Counted from the stretch's first letter, positions 49,803 to 59,454 are shown. The stretch is 64,000 bases of DNA from JAFEDN01 sp963712715 (GCA_963712715.1 CAVQJI010000034.1:95289-159288), one strand, 5' to 3'. Program-made: numbers and translations. Notes: generated by a model not told the origin, from the sequence alone.

Positions 49803-50284
49803 TCAAAAAACCACGAGGTTTGTTGTTGATCGGCTGGCGAGAATGGTGTGCATTGCCACAATTAGGTATACCGGCAATTAAAGTAAAAATTGATACGGGT
49901 GCGCGAACTTCTGCGATGCACGCTTTTAATATTCAATCACAAATGAAAAAAGGCCGGGATTTCGTGAGTTTTTCAGTTTTTCCTATTCAGGCAGATAAAA
50001 ATATTATGGTGAATTGTGAAGCTCCGGTGGTGGATAAACGCGTGGTGACGAGTTCCACCGGGCATCGCGAGCTTCGGTTTATTATCCTGACCCAGATTAC
50101 CCTGGGTCAACAAACCCGGGAAATAGAACTGAGTTTATCGAATCGAGATCCACTGAAATTCCGGATGCTTTTAGGCCGAGAAGCGTTAAAAAATCTGGCG
50201 GTAATTGACGCCACCCGCTCCTTCTGCCAGGGCCGCTATAAAAAAAATGACTTAAAAAATTTATTTTATAAAAAATATGAATAA
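49799..50284 (+). CDS. rimB: RimB-like retropepsin-fold protease (ATP-dependent zinc protease family)
   Basis: A 161-aa protein with the retropepsin signature KIDTGARTSAMHA near residue 30 and GREALKNLAVIDA near the end, characteristic of the RimB/COG4067 family. RimB trims glutamates added to S6 by RimK in Pseudomonas. The start ATG 49799 overlaps the previous stop (ATGA), so expression is coupled; an upstream in-frame start at 49787 is less likely. Confidence 0.85.
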   Translation: MIKKPRGLLLIGWREWCALPQLGIPAIKVKIDTGARTSAMHAFNIQSQMKKGRDFVSFSVFPIQADKNIMVNCEAPVVDKRVVTSSTGHRELRFIILTQITLGQQTREIELSLSNRDPLKFRMLLGREALKNLAVIDATRSFCQGRYKKNDLKNLFYKKYE

Positions 50285-50331
50285 TATATTAAATTAAAAT
50301 TTAGTAGAATACTCCGTACATGAAAATTTTT

Positions 50332-50435
50332 GTCATTGCGAGCGCTAGCGAAGCAATCCAGTTCGATGCATGTGTAAAATCAATTAGTTAGTACCAGGCA
50401 TTGCACTGGATTGCTTCGCTCACGCTCGCAATGAC
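50332..50435. repeat. Intergenic palindrome, gtcattgcgagcg family, copy 3
   Basis: Arms start gtcattgcgagcgctagcg and return as cacgctcgcaatgac, with the agcgaagcaatccag core. The longest loop of the five copies (about 35 nt) separates them. It lies between rimB and the large orphan gene. Confidence 0.9.
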
Positions 50436-50525
50436 GAATTTGTTGTAATCAAACGTCTATTCTGATACCCTGCCCATGCTGGAAGCATAGAAATTTAAAG
50501 TTAAATATAAAGTTTGAGAGCAATA

Positions 50526-53500
50526 ATGAACAGAAAAGAATTGAAACTTAACGACCCCCAATCCGATACTATTTCCTCAATATTAGGTCTTTACCCCGAA
50601 GTAAAACAACCCGATAAATTGACCTATTTGCTTCATGAACATTTAGAGCGACGCTGTAAAAACAACGATCCCTTTGAATTATTGCTTTACACTTTTAATA
50701 ATTCAGCCGGAGTTGGAGAATTTAAACATCTGGTGGAATTTTTCTCTTATTATCGTCAGGTTTTACAGGAGTGGAAAGAGGTCGTGACATTACGCGCTCT
50801 CTGTGTTGTGCATCCAGAAAAGATCAACGCAGTCAGGCAACAGCTGCAATACTTGCAAAGTTTGACAGATCAGGAAATTTATCAGATCAATCCACTGCAT
50901 CAGACTTTCGATGAAAAAGTCGCTGCGAATAAACGTTTCATCTTTTGGATTGACGGGGGTGCTCAGAGAGGCTCTTCCGATATCAAGTTAATTGAACAAC
51001 GAGAATTACTGAGAAACTTTGTTAAAAAACATCAAGCCACCGTGAACGTTTCTACCAGTTTAGAAATTAATTGCGGCGCTGACTTTAATCAGGATGATAT
51101 ATTTCAGATGAGCGATCTGAAAACCTGCTATAAACAATGCATCAATGAATATGGACATAAACCTGTTTTTTACACCCGCGTTCAAAATCATAACCGGGCT
51201 CCCCAAACTAACAGGTTAGTTTATGACGCTTATGCTATGGGCGTTCAAGCCCAACATTCAGGATTAAAGTTTAATACTCATATGATTAATTACAGCATAT
51301 CGGGAAAAAAACCAGAACAGTTACTCAATGAAATAGACAGTAAGCCCCTATTCAGTTTCCTCACCGAGAGTAAAACAGCGGAACTATACTGTAAAGAAAA
51401 CAATCTATATTTTGGATATTTACAAACAACAAGCGATGCAGAATATTTTATAATCACTGCTCTCGCAATCAGCGACAAATCTCATGTCGATATTATCACT
51501 AACCTCAGCTGCTGGAAGACAGATACTCTAAAGTTTTTGACAGATCCCATTTTAGGCGATATTAAAAAAATAACTGTATTAACTAATAAACAACAAATTA
51601 TTGCCGAAATAAAATTTAATAATACTCATAATTCTTCAAAAGAAATTCGAATAATAGACTTAGGCGGTATATCCGAGCATGATAAGGAAATCCTTGAATC
51701 GGTGGCGCAGATCGATGCTTCATCCGGAGATAATTCTCATTCCGCTCAAATCAGCGGCGGAGTGGGTACGCCTAAATTTCCATTTTTTCAATCGCGTCCA
51801 TGGACAGTTTGCTTTTTGTGGACATTATTCGCAACCTGAAAAAGAATTTCAATGATTGTCATGAATTAATAGGATTATTTTCCCGATTTATTGGTATGGG
51901 GGAAGGCGAAGGCATTGGTAGTAACAATGGAAGGTGGAGAAATTTGGGAAGTGCTCCACTTTACGACGAAATCATCGGTTTTGGGAAAGAGGAATACAAA
52001 GAATACGTGACTAAATATCAAAAAAAAATTACCGAACAATTTCACCGCTTTTGCCAGGCATTGTATCGTGAATTTAATGTCATTCATGAACAACGACATA
52101 TTTTAATCCGGGCTCTAATTTCTTCTATTTTAATGAAGGGTAATGACAAAGAGCACTGCCATTTACTGGATTTGATGCCGTCGTGGTCTATGGATAATAC
52201 TAATTTTGTGTTTTTTGCCGCTGCCAGTGAAAATTGGCGATTAATGGAAACTCTGAAAGAAAAGATACTGATTATTTTCAGTATTTATTGCGAGAAAAGC
52301 ATTGTGCTTCGCAATTGTCGCCTTTCTCTCTGGCTTTGGAAAAGATTGATTCCCACCCATTGTCAACGGAAGGGTTGAAAAAAATAATGAGCTACGGATT
52401 TTCTATTGAGGAAGAAATGAGCCTGGAAAATTTCATTACTTATGCTGTCCGAAACAATGTGATCCAGGCAATCTATACTGCGTTGAATGCTACGAATTCA
52501 GAAAATTTTTCTTTAAAAGTGTTACATATTCTTCTCACTAGCCCTTATCAATTGACTTTATTAGGAGAATTTATAGATCTCATGATAGAAATTATAGATA
52601 CCGTTAAAATCAACGCCACAGAACAGCATTTTCAAACTGACGAAAATACAGCAAGAATTCAATACCTGTCATTTAAGATACATTCAGACTATGAATTCAA
52701 ACTGGAGCCCATTGAAACAGACCTTGAAATTAAAGGGCGTTCTAAGGGGCATTGGGTCAAACTGAAAGATAATGAAATCGATGGTATTTTCTTCGAAAAA
52801 AAAGATAACGGGACATTCAATGCTGAATCGCAGCTAAAGATTTCTAATTCTAACTACAATTTTGGTATCAACAATTATTATGATTATAATGCAGGAAGAA
52901 CTACCGCGGTTTATGAATATCTGATGATTTTAATAGCTAATAGCTATTTATCCAATGCAGCTATACCCGCCAGATTAATGCAGGACACATCCAGACATTT
53001 TTCCCTTTTATCGCAGAAGGGAAAAGAGGATGAGTTGTTGCCTACACTGGTCAATTTGCAGCGTTTATTACCCAGGCTCATACTTCGCAAAATACTTCTG
53101 AGAGATTCGGATATCACGACAGAAAATTTCATAGATACTCAGCTAATTGACTTAACCGATTGTTTATCCAGCGATCTTCCCAGTCACTTATTGACTTTGG
53201 AGAGCAAACTGATTCCTTTCGAAATAATTAATTGGTTAAAGTTTCGTCCAGTCACCAGAGGAAAAACGCTCATCGATCTTCCTAATATTCAAGACTGGCA
53301 TTCGATCATTGCCATAAATCATGATATCTGCATGCAAACTATAATGGAAACTATCGATTTGATATGTAAAAATGCACAAAATTTGTATTTAGCCACCTAT
53401 CGTCAACAATGTTTTCAGGACGCCCTACCCTACCTGGGTTACCATTATTGTGAAGACATTATCGACAGGTTAAAGGAAAGCGAAACGTTCCTGCTTAAGT

Positions 53501-53616
53501 TGACAAAGAAGCTACATCCTCAGGTAGCCAATACAGGCGCTTATAAATTTTTCGCCAGAAAACCTTCTGACTCATCGCAGCAATTCCTGCATTACACCCC
53601 TTACTATACCGCGTGA
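50526..53616 (+). CDS. Large orphan (effector-like) protein, about 1,030 aa with two frame breaks
   Basis: Three overlapping open segments (50526-~51795, ~51800-52260, ~52240-53616) read as one protein if one C is restored near 51799 and one A in the A4 run near 52262. No signal peptide, membrane segment or repeat is evident. The first third reads as a mixed alpha/beta domain (RFIFWIDGGAQRGSSDIKLI), the middle has a Gly-rich loop (GMGEGEGIGSNNG), and the last third is helical and Asn-rich. No family recognised. The sequence is AT-rich compared with flanking housekeeping genes. The stop codon lies within the left arm of the following palindrome. ATG 50526 is chosen, with GAG upstream. Confidence 0.6.
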
Positions 53617-53767
53617 CCTCTCAATTGCAGTTTTTAGCATCCCATCTGCAGGCCATCTTGTGCTTTAAAAAACATTTGCATATGAGTAACTATGCGCATG
53701 TTTTTTAAAACACAATCTGGCCAACAGCTGGGCGCTAAAAACCGCAAATTGAGAGGTCACGCGGTAT
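53606..53767. repeat. 162-bp palindrome that includes the stop codon of the orphan gene
   Basis: Outer arms begin ataccgcgtgacctctcaat (53606) and return as attgagaggtcacgcggtat (53767). Inner arms pair aggccatcttgtg and ttttaaaaaacat with their complements across an apex near 53685. The stop TGA (53614-53616) of the orphan gene is inside the left arm. The element fills the gap to the next convergent gene. Confidence 0.9.
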
Positions 53768-53773
53768 AACTGG

Positions 53774-54019
53774 CTATATGGAAGATGCGCCCAGTTCATG
53801 GAGCGCATCTAATACGCGGCTTAACATGCTGCCATGTTGTTCACTGGTTAACTCGGGCATATTTTCTTCTTCGGCGACCTGTAACTCTCGAGCGTCATAT
53901 TCCCAGCGATGCAGGATTTGAATTTTTTGTTCGCGAGTCAACGAATTGTCCCTGACCACATCCATGGGATGCTGATAAACGCTGGTCGGATCCAATAGCG
54001 CCTGCTCCAGTTTAGTCAT
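53774..54019 (-). CDS. Small acidic conserved-looking hypothetical protein
   Basis: An 81-aa soluble protein. The segment DPTSVYQHPMDVVRDNSLTREQKIQILHRWEYDARELQVAEEE resembles small proteins seen next to membrane proteins in other gammaproteobacteria; no function is known to me. It begins three bases after the stop of the membrane protein upstream, so the two form an operon. Confidence 0.7.
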   Translation of the reverse strand: MTKLEQALLDPTSVYQHPMDVVRDNSLTREQKIQILHRWEYDARELQVAEEENMPELTSEQHGSMLSRVLDALHELGASSI

Positions 54020-54022
54020 TAA

Positions 54023-54409
54023 TTAAAGTCCAAAGCTGAAGGCCAGCAGAAAAATTGCCAACAATAAACAAAACACGCTTAAAATATAATAACCAACCTG
54101 ATGCTGATGGAAATATTCCATCGTTTGCGGCACGGCGTGGGGAAAATTCAAACGAATAATGCCTTTGATTAAGGTTAGCCAGGCCAGTAGAGTGATCACA
54201 ATACGCCAATCCGCCGTCCAAACATTATGCACTAAAACCATCAATATGCCGAGTATAATGGAAATAAAAGCGGTTAAAGTGATGGTGGCAGGTTGCTCAC
54301 TCCATTGCTGGAAAGTAGTAAAAAAAACTCCTCGGTTGAAGAGCATGCTTAAACTGACGATGAGTAAATAAATACCTAATGCACGACCCAGGAAAAAAGA
54401 GATTTCCAT
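54023..54409 (-). CDS. Four-helix inner-membrane protein, function unknown
   Basis: With ATG 54409 the product is 128 aa; GAG lies upstream of this start, and a longer frame to 54427 exists. Four hydrophobic helices are clear: GRALGIYLLIVSLSML, ATITLTAFISIILGILMVLV, WRIVITLLAWLTLIKGII and YYILSVFCLLLAIFLLAFSF. It is probably expressed together with the 81-aa protein that follows. Confidence 0.75.
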   Translation of the reverse strand: MEISFFLGRALGIYLLIVSLSMLFNRGVFFTTFQQWSEQPATITLTAFISIILGILMVLVHNVWTADWRIVITLLAWLTLIKGIIRLNFPHAVPQTMEYFHQHQVGYYILSVFCLLLAIFLLAFSFGL

Positions 54410-54505
54410 ATTCTGACTCCTCTGCAAACACTAATCTGAGTTAATTATAGTGCATGATTTTCAAGGTGTCATATAGTCATTCCGCCTGATTTTTAGGCTC
54501 AAGCT

Positions 54506-54590
54506 GTCATTGCGAGCGTCAGCGAAGCAATCCAGTACAGAGATTTGGCCAAAATATGAACTGGATTGCTTCGCTGGCGCTCGCAATGAC
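54506..54590. repeat. Intergenic palindrome, gtcattgcgagcg family, copy 4
   Basis: gtcattgcgagcgtcagcg and its return arm enclose a ~25-nt apex. Outside it, atagtcatt (left, ~54476) and atgactat (right, ~54606) pair again, so this copy too is nested in a larger, looser palindrome. It sits downstream of icd. Confidence 0.88.
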
Positions 54591-54631
54591 GACTAATTCA
54601 TTCGCTATGACTATTATATCCCGGGATATTA

Positions 54632-55887
54632 TTATAAGTGGTCTATTAGGGCGTTGCCGAAGGCGGAGCAGCTGACTTCCTCCGCATTGTCCATGAGACG
54701 GGCGAAATCGTAGGTGACTATACGATTTTTTATGGTGGCTTCCATGGCGCGAATAATCATATCGGCAGCTTCAGTCCAGCCCATATGGCGCAGCATCATT
54801 TCTGCGGAAAGAATTAAAGAACCCGGGTTTACTTTATCCTGGCCCGCGTATTTGGGCGCGGTGCCGTGAGTGGCTTCAAATAGAGCGACCCTATCACTCA
54901 GGTTTGCGCCCGGCGCGATACCAATGCCACCTACCTGCGCGGCCAAAGCATCGGAAATATAATCACCATTTAAATTTAAGGTGGCGATGACAGTGTATTC
55001 GGCAGGACGGAGCAATGTTTGCTGCAGGAAAGCGTCGGCGATGACATCCTTAATCACAATTTTCTTTTGGGTTTGGGGATGGGTGATCACATGCCAGGGC
55101 CCGCCGTCTAAGGGCTTAGCGCCAAACTCCTTTCGCGCCAATGCATAACCCCAGTCTTTAAAACCGCCTTCGGTAAATTTCATGATGTTGCCTTTGTGCA
55201 CCAGAGTCACGGAATCGCGATGGTTATCAATGGCGTATTGAATCGCGCGTCGCACCAGCCGGGTGCTGCCTTCTTCCGAAACCGGTTTAATGCCGATGGC
55301 GCTGGTAGCGGGGAAACGAATTTTAGTGACGTGCATTTCGTTGCGTAAAAAATCAATTATTTTTTTGGCTTCCGGGCTGCCGGCGGGCCATTCAATGCCT
55401 GCGTAAATATCTTCGGAATTTTCGCGAAAAATCACCATATCCACCAGCCACGGCTCTTTAACCGGGCTGGGCGTCCCGCGAAATAGCGCACCGGGCGCAA
55501 GCAGACATACAAATCCAGATCCTGGCGTAACGCCACGTTTAAGGAACGGATACCACCGCCCACGGGAGTGGTCAAAGGGCCTTTAATGCCCACACTGTAT
55601 TCGCGCAGGGCTGCCAGGGTTTCCGCCGGCAGCCATTGATCGGCCCCATAAACTTTGGTAGCTTTCTCACCGGCATAAATTTCCATCCATGAGATTTGAC
55701 GCTGACCGCCGTATGCTTTCTGGACCGCCGCATCAACCACTTTACGCATCACCGGAGTGATGTCGACCCCAATTCCGTCCCCCTCGATAAAGGGGATTAT
55801 TGGCTGATTGGGAACTTTTAAAGATAAATTATCGTCGATGGTAATTTTCTCGCCGCTTTTGGGGGTCTGGATATGCTGATAGGTCAT
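54632..55887 (-). CDS. icd: Isocitrate dehydrogenase (NADP+), one frame break
   Basis: TCA-cycle enzyme oxidising isocitrate to 2-oxoglutarate. The N-terminal frame (55887 to ~55478) has IPFIEGDGIGVDITPVMRKV and GGGIRSLNVALRQDLD; the C-terminal frame (~55475 to 54632) has DMVIFRENSEDIYAGIEW, LVHKGNIMKFTEGGF and NLNGDYISDALAAQVGGIGI. A single missing base in the run at 55475-55478 separates them; restoring it yields FAGTPSPVKEP exactly as in E. coli. As icd is a core gene and all else is intact, sequence error or a very recent mutation is the likeliest cause. GGAG precedes ATG 55887. It is 28 bp downstream of queA. Confidence 0.92.
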
Positions 55888-55915
55888 AATTTTCTCCATA
55901 TTTTAGAATATTTTA

Positions 55916-56956
55916 TCACGCACGGGATTGAGCAATCAACATGGCGTCACCGTAGCTAAAAAAGCGGTATTTTTCCTGGATGGCGAGTTGATAAGCCTTC
56001 ATAATAAATTCATAACCTCCGAATGCCGTTACCAGCATCAGCAGCGTTGATTTGGGAGTATGAAAGTTGGTGAGTAAAGCATCAACACAACGGAATTTAA
56101 AGCCGGGACGGATGAACAAAGCCGTATTGCCGCTATAGGGAGCTAAATCGCCTTTTGCCGCCGCGGTTTCAAGGCAGCGCGTGACGGTGGTGCCTACTGC
56201 GAAAACTCGTCCTCCCTGACGGCGACACTCAGTGATGGCATCGCATGTGGCCGCAGAAAGCTGCATGTATTCACTGTGCATTTTATGTTGATCCAAATCC
56301 GCCACGCGAACCGGTTGAAAGGTGCCCGCGCCGATATGTAACGTTACATAAGCTATCCGGATTCCCCTGCTCCGTAATTCCGATAATATTTTTTCGTCAA
56401 AATGCAAACCGGCGGTTGGCGCGGCCACCGCTCCGGCATGTTGGGCATATATGGTTTGATACCGTTCTGTGTCCAGAGGTTCGCTCCGGCGTTTAAAGTA
56501 CATCGGTAACGGGATTGAGCCAAATTGTTCCAGAAGCGTTAATAAGGGCCTGCCATCTTCGAATTTTAAATGAAAAAGAGCGTCATGACGGCCGATGACT
56601 GTGGCGGTAAATGTTTCCGCGAAAATGATGGATTGCCCAATTTTTGGTGTTTTACTGAAGCGCAGGTGCGCCAGGGCTTCGTGGTCCGAGAGAATCCGTT
56701 CGATTAAGCACTCCACTTTGCCGCCGCTGGCTTTATGGCCGAACAGTCTGGCGGGAATGACCTTAGTGTCGTTGAGGATGAGCAGGTCCCCTGCCCTCAT
56801 CCATGTCAATATATCGGGAAACTGCTGATGTTCGATACTTTGCTGACCTATGTCCAGAGTGAGCAGCCGGCTGGCGGTGCGATTCGCGGTTGGGTATTGA
56901 GCAATCAGCTGCTCAGGCAAATGAAAATCAAAATCACTGATATGGTTGTATAGCAT
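55916..56956 (-). CDS. queA: S-adenosylmethionine:tRNA ribosyltransferase-isomerase
   Basis: Penultimate enzyme of queuosine synthesis, moving the ribosyl part of AdoMet to 7-aminomethyl-7-deazaguanine in tRNA. Motifs are DFDFHLPEQLIAQYP at the N-terminus, GDLLILNDTKVIPARLFGHK, the highly conserved AAPTAGLHFDEKIL, HIGAGTFQPVR and NFHTPKSTLLMLVTAFGG. ATG 56956 gives 346 aa, the family length; longer in-frame starts reach 57007 but would run into the divergent gene. It is divergent from the 56997 gene with only 40 bp between starts. Confidence 0.95.
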   Translation of the reverse strand: MLYNHISDFDFHLPEQLIAQYPTANRTASRLLTLDIGQQSIEHQQFPDILTWMRAGDLLILNDTKVIPARLFGHKASGGKVECLIERILSDHEALAHLRFSKTPKIGQSIIFAETFTATVIGRHDALFHLKFEDGRPLLTLLEQFGSIPLPMYFKRRSEPLDTERYQTIYAQHAGAVAAPTAGLHFDEKILSELRSRGIRIAYVTLHIGAGTFQPVRVADLDQHKMHSEYMQLSAATCDAITECRRQGGRVFAVGTTVTRCLETAAAKGDLAPYSGNTALFIRPGFKFRCVDALLTNFHTPKSTLLMLVTAFGGYEFIMKAYQLAIQEKYRFFSYGDAMLIAQSRA

Positions 56957-56996
56957 TGTTAACGCCGGATATACTCGTTTATTTGGAAATAATAAC

Positions 56997-57845
56997 ATGC
57001 TGTTCAAAAAGAGCCAACTTGCCTTCCGGTTAATGCGTTCGGGTTGGAAATATTTTCAGCAACGGAAAAAATTACTGGTTTTGCCAGTGGTGGGCCGCGG
57101 AATTTTTTTCCTGATCATCTCGGGTTTGGGATTATTGGTCTGGGCTATACGTACTGGGAAAGTCAATTATAATCATTGGCCTACCGGAAAAATAATCGCA
57201 GTCTACGCAGGCATGTTCGTGGCCTTATGGTTGGCCAATATAGTGTCCATGTATTGGAACGCCGCTTTAACTGCCTGTTTGCGAGCAGAGGAAGAAGGGA
57301 ACACAACTTTCAGTATACGGGATGGTTTACGCACCGCTGGACAATGTTTCCCGGTAATTTTTAATTATATCATCGTGCATTTTGTCTTTGGTGTAGCCAA
57401 TTTAATTTTCCACAAGAAAATAAAAGAATCCCCCTGGGTGAATCGATTGTTATCCGGTTTAAACTGGGCCTTCGCGACTCTTTTATTGCCAACGGTATTA
57501 GTTAATGAGCCGGCGGGATTACAGGCTACGCTCCAGCGTTCCAGCAGCTTAATGAAGAATTTCGCAGGGAAAAATCCGCGAATTAATTATAGTTTTTTTT
57601 GGGTGGGATCAGGCTGCCGGTTTTTGGCGTTTATTCCCTCGATCATCGGTTACCAGATCAATAAACCCGCAGGGATAATCGCTGGAGTAACGCTCACCTA
57701 CCTGTTGTTACTGGCAACCGCCATAGTATTTAACGCCCTGCACACGGTGATCTTTCAGGCTTTGTACGAATACATTGCGCACGGTAAAACCATTCGCCAC
57801 TTTCAAACCAACGATTTGTCCAGAGTGATTTCCCCAGGTTTTTAA
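56997..57845 (+). CDS. DUF6159-like inner-membrane protein
   Basis: A 282-aa protein with about six membrane helices. The opening RSGWKYFQQRKKLLVLPVVG and the later LPTVLVNEPAGLQATLQRSSSLMK fit the DUF6159 family as I recall it; function unknown. ATG 56997 with GGAA upstream is preferred over an in-frame ATG at 56946 that would overlap queA. It precedes the reverse-transcriptase operon by 109 bp, and a separate promoter lies in that gap. Confidence 0.7.
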   Translation: MLFKKSQLAFRLMRSGWKYFQQRKKLLVLPVVGRGIFFLIISGLGLLVWAIRTGKVNYNHWPTGKIIAVYAGMFVALWLANIVSMYWNAALTACLRAEEEGNTTFSIRDGLRTAGQCFPVIFNYIIVHFVFGVANLIFHKKIKESPWVNRLLSGLNWAFATLLLPTVLVNEPAGLQATLQRSSSLMKNFAGKNPRINYSFFWVGSGCRFLAFIPSIIGYQINKPAGIIAGVTLTYLLLLATAIVFNALHTVIFQALYEYIAHGKTIRHFQTNDLSRVISPGF

Positions 57846-57865
57846 ATGCTGCTATAATTAATTCG

Positions 57866-57948
57866 TTGACTTTGATAACGTTTTTTATAAAAATAGAAAG
57901 GCAGCTAAAAGGCATAACAACCTCCCGCCCTTTAATTTATTGAAGGGC
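57866..57948 (+). promoter_or_regulatory. Promoter and ribosome-site hairpin of the reverse-transcriptase operon
   Basis: TTGACT (57866-57871) is followed by an AT-rich TATAAAAAT (from 57886), giving a 14-16 bp spacer depending on the hexamer chosen. Downstream, GCCCTT (57927-57932) can pair with AAGGGC (57943-57948) around a 10-nt loop. That stem covers the AAGGG that would serve as ribosome binding site for GTG 57955, so translation may be controlled. Confidence 0.4.
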
Positions 57949-57954
57949 TGATCT

Positions 57955-59355
57955 GTGGAAATAGTTGTGGCTGCGGCTAAACTTTTCCATTTTCTTCTTT
58001 TTTTAGGTTTTATGTCATCTTTTAGCTGCACTTTTTTTTCTAAAATACGCTTTTGGCTACGTGTTCATCATCTATTCCTGGGGCGCATCTTACACTTTCA
58101 CGCTAGAAGTTCAAAACCGGAGCGACTATTCGCTCCAGATGTTAATGGCGTCTCAATTGCCGACTTATATTTAAATCGCAAGGATATTGGATTTTTACTG
58201 GCCCGTTTGCTACAGGAAGAAAGTTTTTATTTTCATCCTCCCACGCAAAAGTATCAACGCGTAGGAAAAAAGATGCGGCATATTTTTTCCTATATTTTAG
58301 TAGATCGTCTGATGCTCTGCATACTGAATGAACTGCTTGGACAAGCTGCACTCTCGTTTATTTCCGCGCACGTGTATTCTTATATTAAAGGCAGATCCCA
58401 TAAACAGGCTGTGGGGCAATTTTTGCAATATCTGCGAAAAATACAAAAAACGCAAGGAAAGCCAGATGTTTTTGTTCTACGCGCCGATATCAGTAATTAT
58501 ACGGATTCCATTCCAGTGGGTAGCCATTCACACTTATGGCAAATCCTGGATAAGATAATTGATCAATTACCGGACGCCATTAATAAGCAATACATTCATA
58601 AATTGGTCATGGAAACGCTGCGGCCGATCATTACGACACCGGAAGGGTTCGCCTATCAAAAATCAGTTGGTGTGCCTACGGGTAATGCTTTATCTAATTT
58701 GACCGCCAATATTTATTTATTGGAGTTAGATGAGATTGCCATTCGTGTTCCTGATGGATTTTATGCCCGTTTTGGGGATGATTTTATTTTTGCCCATCCC
58801 GATCTGGAGAAATTTGTAGATTGTGAAACAAAAATACTTGAAAAAATTGCCCATTTGGGATTATCCGTGCAACATACCAAAAAACAGCGCTTTTACTTAA
58901 CACGAGCCGGTAAAAAACTTTTGGGTCATGATGAATTCACTGGATGCAATAAAATTAATTTTTTAGGTTATGTCATTTATGCAAACAGGCAAGTTAGTTT
59001 TAGTAATGATTACATAAAACATTTATTATCCGAGGTGAAACAACGTATAATGAATTGTTTGAGTGTGAATCCCGATAGGGATCCGGAGGACAAAGGCCGT
59101 TTAGTATGCGCCACAATCAATACCATTTTGGATGTCAACAATCCGTTTAGTGAAAAAAAATTAAAAAATAAACTGAAACAAATCACGCATCGCGGCACTT
59201 TAAAACAGATAGATTATGCGATAGCCCTGCTCGTTGCAGAAAATCTGACCGGGATTAAAGGGGTGCGTGCCTTTAGAAAAATTCCTTATCAATCTGGCGC
59301 CGGTTGCTATTATGGTAACATTTTTATTAGGTTTAATCTGGGGATGGTTATATAG
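57955..59355 (+). CDS. Reverse transcriptase, unclassified (retron/UG-like rather than intron-like)
   Basis: A 466-aa RNA-directed DNA polymerase. The finger region includes RHIFSYILVDRLMLCILNELLG, motif A has Asp178 in LRADISNYTDSI, the primer-grip-side motif is GVPTGNALSNLTANIYLLELDE (239-260), the catalytic Asp275-Asp276 lie in FYARFGDDFIFAH (YxDD replaced by FGDD), and NFLGYVIY closes the palm. There is no maturase X/thumb-HNH, integrase or CRISPR-associated domain, and no msr/msd-like repeat is apparent upstream. A hydrophobic stretch at residues 8-30 could be a membrane anchor. A GTG start with GAAGGG upstream is used; ATG 58012 is an alternative. It is the first gene of a four-gene cluster of overlapping or adjoining genes otherwise encoding membrane proteins. 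Function unknown. Confidence 0.85.
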   Translation: MEIVVAAAKLFHFLLFLGFMSSFSCTFFSKIRFWLRVHHLFLGRILHFHARSSKPERLFAPDVNGVSIADLYLNRKDIGFLLARLLQEESFYFHPPTQKYQRVGKKMRHIFSYILVDRLMLCILNELLGQAALSFISAHVYSYIKGRSHKQAVGQFLQYLRKIQKTQGKPDVFVLRADISNYTDSIPVGSHSHLWQILDKIIDQLPDAINKQYIHKLVMETLRPIITTPEGFAYQKSVGVPTGNALSNLTANIYLLELDEIAIRVPDGFYARFGDDFIFAHPDLEKFVDCETKILEKIAHLGLSVQHTKKQRFYLTRAGKKLLGHDEFTGCNKINFLGYVIYANRQVSFSNDYIKHLLSEVKQRIMNCLSVNPDRDPEDKGRLVCATINTILDVNNPFSEKKLKNKLKQITHRGTLKQIDYAIALLVAENLTGIKGVRAFRKIPYQSGAGCYYGNIFIRFNLGMVI

Positions 59356-59452
59356 CCGTCACAAAACGCTGATCGGTGTTTCCCTGTCACATTTTATTAT
59401 TGGCTTTTTCATGGCTTTAATCCTCAACATCAATATATTAGGTATTTCATAA
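59267..59452 (+). CDS. Tiny membrane protein overlapping the RT 3' end (CPBP-tail-like)
   Basis: A 61-aa product with two hydrophobic helices (LAPVAIMVTFLLGLIWGWLY and SHFIIGFFMALILNINIL). The YSRHKTLIGVSLSHFIIGFF part resembles the last motif region of CPBP/Abi-type intramembrane proteases, but the first motifs are absent, so activity is unlikely on its own. It starts at GTG 59267 with AAAGGGG a few bases before it, inside the RT gene in another frame, and ends two bases before the next start. Alternatively it marks a frameshift that would fuse it to the RT. Confidence 0.55.
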   Translation: MPLEKFLINLAPVAIMVTFLLGLIWGWLYSRHKTLIGVSLSHFIIGFFMALILNINILGIS

Positions 59453-59454
59453 CC

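Noticed and set aside
57846..57954. Retron msr/msd RNA upstream of the RT
   Set aside because: The 109-bp gap is mostly a promoter and one short stem; no pair of inverted repeats enclosing a structured RNA with a priming guanosine could be found.
57955..59355. Group II intron maturase
   Set aside because: No intron RNA domain V-like structure follows, and maturase X and HNH domains are missing; the neighbours are membrane-protein genes in an operon.
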